From positions 62,001 to 126,000 of the forward strand of contig CAYLVB010000001.1 of NCBI GenBank assembly GCA_964387075.1: a stretch of DNA of 64,000 nucleotides, read 5' to 3'. Below, piece by piece: positions 25,526-32,303 of the stretch. Made by a program: the position numbers and the translations under genes. The first letter of the stretch is position 1; every line of letters begins with the position of its first letter. Below the pieces are notes generated by a model that had not been told where the DNA came from, searched no databases, and was given only the letters and a program-made list of their open reading frames with translations. Source of the DNA: PALSA-968 sp964387075. GTDB lineage: Bacteria > Bacteroidota > Bacteroidia > B-17B0 > Aurantibacillaceae.

Positions 25526-25541
25526 TTGGCATTTTTTATGC
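25526..25541 (+). promoter_or_regulatory. Sigma-54-type (-24/-12) promoter of hsp20
   Basis: TTTGGCATTTTTTATGC contains the -24 GG (25528-25529) and -12 GC (25540-25541) separated by exactly ten bases, with TTGGCA matching the upstream half of the RpoN consensus. Transcription would begin near 25553, about 50 bases ahead of the hsp20 ATG. An activator site is not evident. Confidence 0.6.
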
Positions 25542-25601
25542 GGTGGAACGAGTGTTGAAAGATGGTCATCGTAATTGTTTAACCAATAAAAATTAAAAGC
25601 C

Positions 25602-26054
25602 ATGACACTCATCAAATTGAACAAACCCGAAAAGGCAGGCCAGCACCACGGCCGTTTCCTGCCTATGTTCGACGAGGTCTTCAATGACTTCTTCGGCGGA
25701 AGCCCGATAAACGGCAACTTTTTCAATAAAAGCGCGGCGGTGAATATCAAAGAGGACGAAAAGAACTATCGCCTCGAGTTCGCGGCCCCCGGTTTTGAGA
25801 AAGAAGAATTTAAAATAAACCTCGAGAACCAGGTACTTACTGTATCGGCGGAGAAGAAAAGTGAATCGAAAGAGGACGGTAAGGATTTTACCCGCAGGGA
25901 ATTTGCTTACTCATCCTTCCAGCGTTCCTTCAACCTCCCCGAGAGCGTGAATGAGGATGCGATCAAGGCAGAATACAAGAATGGTATCCTGCACGTGAGC
26001 ATTCCGAAAAAGGAAGAAGATAAAAAGAATAAAAAAGAAATTTCCGTAGAGTAA
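25602..26054 (+). CDS. Hsp20/alpha-crystallin family small heat-shock protein
   Basis: The 150-residue protein has a short N-terminal arm with a conserved FDEVFNDFFGG segment. The alpha-crystallin domain runs over about 48-140 (AAVNIKEDEKNYRLEFAAPG, FKINLENQVLTVSAEKK, FNLPESVNEDAIKAEYKNGI, LHVSIPK). The C-terminus is a charged Lys/Glu tail ending EISVE. It is an ATP-independent holdase chaperone that forms oligomers in the cytoplasm. It stands alone, with a good sigma-54 promoter upstream, so expression is probably induced by an RpoN activator under stress. Confidence 0.93.
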   Translation: MTLIKLNKPEKAGQHHGRFLPMFDEVFNDFFGGSPINGNFFNKSAAVNIKEDEKNYRLEFAAPGFEKEEFKINLENQVLTVSAEKKSESKEDGKDFTRREFAYSSFQRSFNLPESVNEDAIKAEYKNGILHVSIPKKEEDKKNKKEISVE

Positions 26055-26114
26055 CGGTCAGCTTTTCATGGTTAGTTTAGGGTAAGGCGTAGGGAGAGAT
26101 CCCTGCGCTTTGCT

Positions 26115-26672
26115 TTATAATCGCCGCTCCGGGTTCGCGCTCAGGAAAGCGCCCCAGTTCTTAAAACTCTTTTTTGCGGTACTTAATCCATTGCTCTGGA
26201 AGTGGTGGCACACCGCCACGGCCAAAGCGTCGGTGGCGTCGAAATAATCAGGTTTGTTCACTTGCAATAACTGCGTAAGCATAGCGGCTACTTGTTCCTT
26301 CGAGGCATTTCCGTTTCCTGTAATGCTTTGCTTGATCTTTTTTGGAGAATATTCAAAAATGGGAATATTGAAGTTCAATCCGGCCGCCATCGCTACACCT
26401 TGCGCCCTGCCTAGTTTTAACATACTCTGCACGTTCTTTCCAAAAAAGGGAGCTTCAATGGCCAGTTCGTCGGGCTTATGCTCATTCACGAGCGCAGTTA
26501 CCGTTTCAAAGATCTTTTGGAGTCTTACTGTATGATCGCCCAATTTCTCCAATTTCACTACATCCAACGCGATCAATTTCATTTCCCTACCGCTCAAATG
26601 AATGAGCCCGTAACCCATAATGACGGTGCCGGGGTCAATGCCTAAAATGATCTTATCGGTGAGCTTTTTCAA
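26115..26672 (-). CDS. ruvC: Crossover junction endodeoxyribonuclease RuvC
   Basis: The 185-residue protein has the four acidic catalytic positions of RuvC: the Asp in ILGIDPGT near residue 11, the Glu in ELAIEAPFFGKN near 69, and two Asp in FDATDALAVAVCH near 141. It resolves Holliday junctions with RuvAB during recombination repair. The start is the TTG at 26672. No ATG or GTG lies nearby in frame, and starting there gives MKKLTDKIILGIDPGT, the usual family N-terminus. The gene is monocistronic and converges with hsp20. Confidence 0.95.
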   Translation of the reverse strand: MKKLTDKIILGIDPGTVIMGYGLIHLSGREMKLIALDVVKLEKLGDHTVRLQKIFETVTALVNEHKPDELAIEAPFFGKNVQSMLKLGRAQGVAMAAGLNFNIPIFEYSPKKIKQSITGNGNASKEQVAAMLTQLLQVNKPDYFDATDALAVAVCHHFQSNGLSTAKKSFKNWGAFLSANPERRL

Positions 26673-26687
26673 CTCAACAAAAATAAA

Positions 26688-26719
26688 AAAAGAAGTCCCG
26701 CCGTAGCAGGACTTCTTTT
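26688..26719 (-). terminator. Terminator of the 810-residue T9SS cargo gene
   Basis: A perfect 11-base stem (AAAAGAAGTCC / GGACTTCTTTT) with a ten-base loop lies 24 bases past the stop codon at 26743. A T-run on the minus strand completes the terminator. The A-run on the other side could let it work in both directions. Confidence 0.88.
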
Positions 26720-26742
26720 AATAGATAGTAACAGGTAAGGGT

Positions 26743-29175
26743 TTATTCTTTCACTAATTTAATATGTTTGCCTTGCACTACGATGATGTAGATACCGGAA
26801 GCTTGTCCCGAGAGGTCAACAACCGTGTTAGAGGCGTTGATCCTTTCATTGTAAACAACCGCGCCAAGCGCGTTATAGATCATCACATTGCCTAGCTCTT
26901 TCTCAGCCTGAAGGTTGAACAAGCCTTTGCCCGGGTTTGGGTAAACAGAGAAGATGCCGGCCGAAGTTGAGATGCTTGTAGTCCGGTTATTTGTAATGTT
27001 TGATTTTGATTTTACAATGGCTGCCGCTATAGAATTGTTTTCGTAACGCGCGGTTGGGGTACAGTTAAAGCCCGTAGCCTGCACACGCCAGTTAGCGATG
27101 GTTTGGTAAGTACCGTAAGACCCATCAAATAAAGAGAGCTGCGTACCGGACACAATACCCACTACCGACCAAACGCCATTATTGGCATTATCGCGCTCTA
27201 AAATGAAGTTAGCAACCGGGGTAGATTGCCCTTCTACATCATAGGTATTCCAGGAGAAAGTACCGTTCTGCTGATCAGTGATCTTCACCGTATTGTGGTA
27301 ATTGCTCATGGAACCAAGATTCCCGCAGGTGTCACGTATCTGTAACTTGTAGCGGTAAGAACCGATGCTCGGGTCGCCATTTGCCGGACCGATCAACCGG
27401 GCCGTATCTTTGAATTGACTCAGGTCTGTTTGGGCAACCGCGCCTATACGGGAATAGGTGTTGGTGGAAACTTCGCGGTAAATAATAAAGCTGTCAACAT
27501 TTGTATAGGAGGCTTTATCCCAATACACAATATTGTTGTTGGTTAAACTATCCACGGTTACCATACAGATAGAAGGGACAACCGGAACAGGAACAAAAAC
27601 GGAAGCTGTGGTCTGCGCGGAGCAGCCCACGGTACTGGTACCAACCACCGTATAGGTTGTGCTTACATTAGGCGCTACCGTATACGTACTGCCTAAGGCG
27701 CCGGTGTTCCATGTATAGGTATTGGCGCCGCTTGCGGTTAAGGTGGCTGTAGTGCCGGTGCAAACTGAAGCAGAGCTTGCGGTAACCACCGGGTTATTGT
27801 TAATAGTGATGGTATTGCTTATAAATGCGCTGGTTCCAAAAGAATTCGATACCTGGAGGGATACGGTGTAGGTGCCTGTGTTGGTGTAAGTAATGGCAGG
27901 ATTCTGTTGTGTTGAATTTGCGGGACTTGCCCCGGTCATGAACCACTGCCAGCCGGTAGGGCCGTTGCTTGAATTATCCGTAAGCTGAACCGGAACGCCT
28001 TTACAACCGCTTGCAGGTATGATAAAATCGGCGACTGGCATCACCTGAGATTTGAAGTACATCTGATCGATCTTCAGGTCAGAACCTACATACGAGGTCA
28101 AGGCCGGCCACTTGGAAGATTCAATAGCAATGAGCACTGTATCGCATGGGGCTCCGGGAATAGATGTCATATCAAAGGGTATCTCGAACTTTATATAACT
28201 TAGCGAAGGGGGAAGTAATTTTTGATATCCCCAGATATTCACGAAATTTTTGGAGAACGAAATAGACACCCGGGCACTATCCACAGACAAAGGATAATTT
28301 GCCGGAAGATATTTGTAATAAAGTACCAACGTGTCTTTTAGCGCAGAATACGGATGGCCGCCTACCGGAGGACCATTGTTTACATTACGCCCGGTCATGA
28401 CCCTACCTACGCGCGGCTCATTATCCCCGAAGCCGGGAGGGTTAGTGATCAGCTCAAGCGCGTAGCTTCCGGCATACTTGTCGGTAGTTTTAATGGTTCC
28501 CTCGCCAGTCCAGCCAACAACCGAATTAAAGGTATTATTCTGCCAGAGTTCAAAATCTCCGTTGAAGTTGGCGGGTTGCGAAGCTCCGGTAAATGAGATG
28601 CTGTCAACCTGCAGCATACTTCCCGGATAGGCTTTGTGGTTCATTAGGTCGCTGCTGGCGCAGGCAAAAATGAGCGTGTCGGGCGTTTGAGGCAAGGCAG
28701 GCGAGAACGTATTGCTGAATAATGTATAATTGGAGGTATTCGCGCCTATCTTATAAAAATACTGGCCGATCACTACATTATTCTTCTTAAAGATCATGAA
28801 CATGATCGCGGAATCATTTGGCGCTAACGTTGATTTATAATATAAGCGTATTCCTGTTGGCGTTTGAGCGTAAGGAATGCCGCCGGTCCAGCCGTTCGGA
28901 TTTCCGTTGGCTATCCAGGCCTGTATGCTATCCTGACCAACAAGGCTGGAAGTTAAACGTATCGCGTAAGTTCCATTATATGCGTCCGTTGTCTTTGTAA
29001 CAGATGGAGGGGGGCTACTTGGCTTGGCGAGGTTTTCGTCGTTGGCACACATAAAAAATTGCGGATTCTCATAGCTGATTGCGGTCCAGTTCTCGAAGTT
29101 TCCGTTAGGTATAGATTGAGCTGCAGCAAAAACAGAAGCGAGAGCAGCCGCTAAGGTGAGTAATTGTTTTTTCAT
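26743..29175 (-). CDS. Secreted protein with carbohydrate-binding-like, PKD and Ig-like domains, T9SS type A
   Basis: The 810-residue protein has a signal peptide (MKKQLLTLAAALASVFAAAQ). Two jelly-roll-like halves (about 22-195 and 200-375) each open with 'NGNFENW' or 'NGDFELW'. The segments between repeat YAGSYALELIT, which recalls carbohydrate-binding-type beta-sandwiches. A PKD domain (about 385-455), an Ig-like repeat (about 460-525), a fibronectin-like region and a C-terminal sorting domain (FSVYPNPGKGLFNLQ to IKLVKE) follow. It is probably secreted or attached to the surface through T9SS. No catalytic site is seen. It is the last gene of the minus-strand T9SS block. Confidence 0.85.
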   Translation of the reverse strand: MKKQLLTLAAALASVFAAAQSIPNGNFENWTAISYENPQFFMCANDENLAKPSSPPPSVTKTTDAYNGTYAIRLTSSLVGQDSIQAWIANGNPNGWTGGIPYAQTPTGIRLYYKSTLAPNDSAIMFMIFKKNNVVIGQYFYKIGANTSNYTLFSNTFSPALPQTPDTLIFACASSDLMNHKAYPGSMLQVDSISFTGASQPANFNGDFELWQNNTFNSVVGWTGEGTIKTTDKYAGSYALELITNPPGFGDNEPRVGRVMTGRNVNNGPPVGGHPYSALKDTLVLYYKYLPANYPLSVDSARVSISFSKNFVNIWGYQKLLPPSLSYIKFEIPFDMTSIPGAPCDTVLIAIESSKWPALTSYVGSDLKIDQMYFKSQVMPVADFIIPASGCKGVPVQLTDNSSNGPTGWQWFMTGASPANSTQQNPAITYTNTGTYTVSLQVSNSFGTSAFISNTITINNNPVVTASSASVCTGTTATLTASGANTYTWNTGALGSTYTVAPNVSTTYTVVGTSTVGCSAQTTASVFVPVPVVPSICMVTVDSLTNNNIVYWDKASYTNVDSFIIYREVSTNTYSRIGAVAQTDLSQFKDTARLIGPANGDPSIGSYRYKLQIRDTCGNLGSMSNYHNTVKITDQQNGTFSWNTYDVEGQSTPVANFILERDNANNGVWSVVGIVSGTQLSLFDGSYGTYQTIANWRVQATGFNCTPTARYENNSIAAAIVKSKSNITNNRTTSISTSAGIFSVYPNPGKGLFNLQAEKELGNVMIYNALGAVVYNERINASNTVVDLSGQASGIYIIVVQGKHIKLVKE

Positions 29176-29244
29176 TTTGTAGGGGTTATTTTCTGAGCCT
29201 AAAATTAGTGAAAATTAAGCCAGGAACCCTTCAAAAGAACAATT

Positions 29245-29262
29245 TTACGTGTTTCCACGTAA
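29245..29262. promoter_or_regulatory. Perfect small hairpin between the OmpA/PD40 gene and the 26.7-kb gene
   Basis: TTACGTG-TTTC-CACGTAA has a seven-pair stem and four-base loop. On the minus strand it lies about 24 bases after the OmpA/PD40 stop, followed by AAAATTGTTCTTTT, so it may end that transcript weakly. It could equally be an operator for the next gene. Confidence 0.45.
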
Positions 29263-29285
29263 GTGCGTAAATAACTGGTTAATAT

Positions 29286-31256
29286 TTAGTTAGTAATGGA
29301 TGAAACGGCTATGATCTGGATCTTACGCTCAAAGGCCGCGCGCGGGTTGTAGATCGAATTCTGCGTGTCGTAATAATCGTCGCTCACCGTACTCTTAACG
29401 AGCTCACCTACATCTTCCTCAAAGAAAACAACCTGGCCGCTGGTAATGTAAGGAACGAACATCCCGCTTTTGTACTCTCTGAAATAGTTTTGCAGGCTGG
29501 AGATGCGCCGCTTGGCCAAATTCACGTTATAAGCAGTAGAAGCAAGTGGCGAACAAAAACCTTTCATGGTGATCTTTACTTTCTCCCCGCGCTTCAGAAC
29601 ATCTTCCAGCAACAGTGCGAATTTCTCAAGGTCATCCAGCCCTGCCTGCACACTGTCCTCAAAGAAGTTCTGCACCTTGTTCTCGGCAACGGTCTTTACT
29701 TCACCATCCATGCCTTTCGCGAACTCTTTCAGGTAGAGCGGGAGCATAGCTAAATAATCCAGGCAGGTCTTTTTGTAATTGAGCGGAGTAGTTATAGCAA
29801 GTGTTTTTTTATCGGGCTCATCATTGTGGAAATACAAGGTCAAAGGAACCAATACCCGCATTTTCTCAATGATCATTTTGGTTGTGTCAACGACTTTGCG
29901 GGCTGTATCTCTTTTTATCAGGGGAGTAATAGCAAAAGCGTAAATATCGTTGCAGCAGCTTTGCTTCTCTTCAAAATAAGAACCTACGCGGTTAGATGAA
30001 AGATAAGCTTTATCCTTATTGCTGTTGATGCTGTAGTAAATATCGTTGAGCGGTGAGTTGACAGGATATCCCGCGTTCTCAGGCGCACCAAACTTTCCAT
30101 CCTTATACTCGCTCTTAAAAATATCAAAACCGCCCATTCCCTTATGGTGATTGGAAGAGAAATACAAAGTATGCGTGATATCTTCGAAATAAGGAGTGAT
30201 CTCATCTTCGTAGCTGTTGATCGCTTTTCCAAGGTTCATAGGCGAAGAAAAGGTCTCGTCAGAAGTTTGTTTGCTGTACCAGATATCCATGCCACCTTCG
30301 CCGCCGCTTCTGTCGGAAGCAAAGAACAGGTAAGTGGTGCTGTCGATCTCGGCGATGGAAGGCTGCGTGGTATTTGCTTCACTGTTTATAGGCGCAGGCA
30401 ATAATTGGGGATCCGACCACTTTCCGTTGATGTACTTTGCCCAGAACAATTTACAGCTAAACGTAGAAGCATTCTTTTGCGAACATTGAGAGAACACCGC
30501 CTTGGCAAAATCTTTATTGAAACTGGTATTGGCCGTATGAATTCCCTTTTGATTGATGATAGAGTCCATTTCGGCGGCCCTCTTCCATTTCTTGTTCCCT
30601 GTCTCGCCGGTAGGCGGATCTTTCCTCGAAATAAAGATCTTGTTGAAAGGTACCCCACTGTTCTTGTCCTTGTTCTTTTTATCCCGAAGGGAAGAAAAAT
30701 ACAGCAAACTATCTGCCTCAATAGGAGCGTACTCCGAAACCTTCGAGTTCACATTCGTATCCAGGTGTTCAATAGTGACCGGCTGCGGGTTCTTCATCAT
30801 GATCATAGAAAGCTCGCAGGCATCCACTTCTTCCTGCGCTTTCTCAGCCATTTTCTTTAGGTTGGGCTTCTTACTCTTACGATTCTTTACCATGAACTTA
30901 TTGAAATACTTCTTGGCATCCTTGTACTTTGCTTTGCTCTTTAGCAGTTCGCCGATCCAGAAAGAGGTTTCCGGAAAATCTTTATTATTATCCACCTTGA
31001 AGACCTTCTCGTAAAAATGCAGCGCAATGTCGTTGTCGAAGTTCAGGCGACTGGCTGTAGCATAATTATACAGGTATTGGAGGTTCGATGAATCAATTAA
31101 AATAACACGGTTATAAATTTGCGCGGCCGAGAAATAATCTTTCTCGTTCATGGCTTCCTCCCCTTGTTTTAATAGTTTTTTGAGATTCTGGGAATAACCC
31201 AAACCAAATGACAGGAAGCAGGAAATAAAAAATATACAGCGCAGGGTCCTTGCCAT
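29286..31256 (-). CDS. OmpA/PD40/TPR protein, T9SS-associated
   Basis: The chosen ATG at 31256 gives 656 residues with signal peptide MARTLRCIFFISCFLSFGLG. An earlier in-frame start would overlap the upstream gene. TPR-like helices cover about 25-130. A WD40-like PD40 propeller spans about 170-430, with units such as YLFFASDRSGGEGGMDIWYS and LYFSSNHHKGMGGFDIF. The C-terminal domain near 560-610 reads KITMKGFCSPLASTAYNVNLAKRR, an OmpA-like fold in which the usual peptidoglycan-contacting Asp is not present. Similar proteins are encoded beside PorP/SprF in T9SS organisms and tether surface machinery to the cell wall. It starts two bases after the PorP/SprF stop, so the two are one operon. Confidence 0.83.
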   Translation of the reverse strand: MARTLRCIFFISCFLSFGLGYSQNLKKLLKQGEEAMNEKDYFSAAQIYNRVILIDSSNLQYLYNYATASRLNFDNDIALHFYEKVFKVDNNKDFPETSFWIGELLKSKAKYKDAKKYFNKFMVKNRKSKKPNLKKMAEKAQEEVDACELSMIMMKNPQPVTIEHLDTNVNSKVSEYAPIEADSLLYFSSLRDKKNKDKNSGVPFNKIFISRKDPPTGETGNKKWKRAAEMDSIINQKGIHTANTSFNKDFAKAVFSQCSQKNASTFSCKLFWAKYINGKWSDPQLLPAPINSEANTTQPSIAEIDSTTYLFFASDRSGGEGGMDIWYSKQTSDETFSSPMNLGKAINSYEDEITPYFEDITHTLYFSSNHHKGMGGFDIFKSEYKDGKFGAPENAGYPVNSPLNDIYYSINSNKDKAYLSSNRVGSYFEEKQSCCNDIYAFAITPLIKRDTARKVVDTTKMIIEKMRVLVPLTLYFHNDEPDKKTLAITTPLNYKKTCLDYLAMLPLYLKEFAKGMDGEVKTVAENKVQNFFEDSVQAGLDDLEKFALLLEDVLKRGEKVKITMKGFCSPLASTAYNVNLAKRRISSLQNYFREYKSGMFVPYITSGQVVFFEEDVGELVKSTVSDDYYDTQNSIYNPRAAFERKIQIIAVSSITN

Positions 31257-31258
31257 AA

Positions 31259-32278
31259 TTACATGTAAATAGGACAAGAACGTTTCTTGGGAACGAACAT
31301 TTTGTTCTTGCGGAAGATGTAGATCAGGCCCAGCTCAAAAGCACCGCGCTTGTTAGTGGCCGCCTGGAATTTGGAATAATTGATGTCGTAGGCAAAACCG
31401 AATTTATAATCCTTGTAATCCATTCCGAGTAAAATAATGAAAGCGTCCTTCATGCGGGTGGAGAAGCCTCCGTAAAGCGCGATATTATCGGCAGGGTTAA
31501 GTAAATAAGAAGCGCGTGCGGCTAGAACTGTTTCGTGAAAAGGACCTTGTCGTTCGTACATCACATCTCCATGCGCCGATATTTTTTGCGTGATGGGGTA
31601 AGTTACGCTTAAGAATGAATTGGACTTCGCATACAACTTCACATCGTTGTTCTTAAAGAAAGAAACACCCGGCCTGTTGATGTGCGAGAACGAAGTTCCT
31701 ACATGGATCAACCCCGTACTTTTAAAGCTATACATTCCGGAAATGCCAGCCCCCAGGTCAAAATAGGTTCTCGACATCATTGGGAAATTCTCGCCGGTAC
31801 CCAGCGAAGGATTGTATGCGTCACCATCAAACTGGTTATCGAACGTAAGTTTATTGGTCCGGAAAGCGATATTGGAAATTCCCGGCGACAAACCAAAAGA
31901 AACACTCAGGTTGGTATCCGCAAAACTCTGCACATGCGAAACAGGAATATAAAGCTGGTTGATGCTGTAATGACTATCCCCCGAAATATCGTTGTTAAAG
32001 ATCAGTCCGGCGCCCAAAGCGCTCTTCTGCGAAAGAATTCCATTGAATCTCGCATCTCCCATAAAAGAAACGGTAGAGTAGGGAACAGGCACCTGTCTCC
32101 ATTGGTTGCGATACATACCGCCTACACGGTAATCTCCATCAAACATGCCCGCATTGGCCAGGTTCAAATAAAGCGGCTGTAGCCAGAATTGCGAGAAATG
32201 GATGTCCTGGGCTCTTACAGTAGGCAGTAAGCAGTAGGCAGTAAGGAGTAAAAGAAATATGTTCTTTCTTGTTTTCAT
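31259..32278 (-). CDS. PorP/SprF family T9SS outer-membrane protein
   Basis: The 339-residue protein has a signal peptide ending VRAQ, then DIHFSQFWLQPLYLNLANAG, the classic PorP/SprF opening. A 14-stranded-type barrel pattern and the closing GAFELGLIYIF follow. Such proteins sit in the outer membrane. Each is needed to secrete or attach a particular type B (CHU_C) cargo, as SprF is for SprB in F. johnsoniae. The likely client is the 1352-residue type B protein upstream in the same block. Its signal-peptide codons are made from a 7/14-base tandem repeat (see 32218-32252), a possible source of frame switching. Confidence 0.9.
   Translation of the reverse strand: MKTRKNIFLLLLTAYCLLPTVRAQDIHFSQFWLQPLYLNLANAGMFDGDYRVGGMYRNQWRQVPVPYSTVSFMGDARFNGILSQKSALGAGLIFNNDISGDSHYSINQLYIPVSHVQSFADTNLSVSFGLSPGISNIAFRTNKLTFDNQFDGDAYNPSLGTGENFPMMSRTYFDLGAGISGMYSFKSTGLIHVGTSFSHINRPGVSFFKNNDVKLYAKSNSFLSVTYPITQKISAHGDVMYERQGPFHETVLAARASYLLNPADNIALYGGFSTRMKDAFIILLGMDYKDYKFGFAYDINYSKFQAATNKRGAFELGLIYIFRKNKMFVPKKRSCPIYM
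32218..32252. repeat. Heptamer/14-mer tandem repeat in the PorP/SprF signal-peptide codons
   Basis: Plus-strand units are CAGTAGG, CAGTAAG, CAGTAGG, CAGTAAG and then GAGTAAA. CAGTAGGCAGTAAG is therefore repeated twice without change, plus a decayed half unit. It encodes the LLTAYCLLPTV part of the signal peptide. Neither 7 nor 14 is a multiple of three, so gain or loss of one unit would shift the reading frame. Confidence 0.85.
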
Positions 32279-32303
32279 TTAGCGGAATTAACGCTTCCTC
32301 GCT

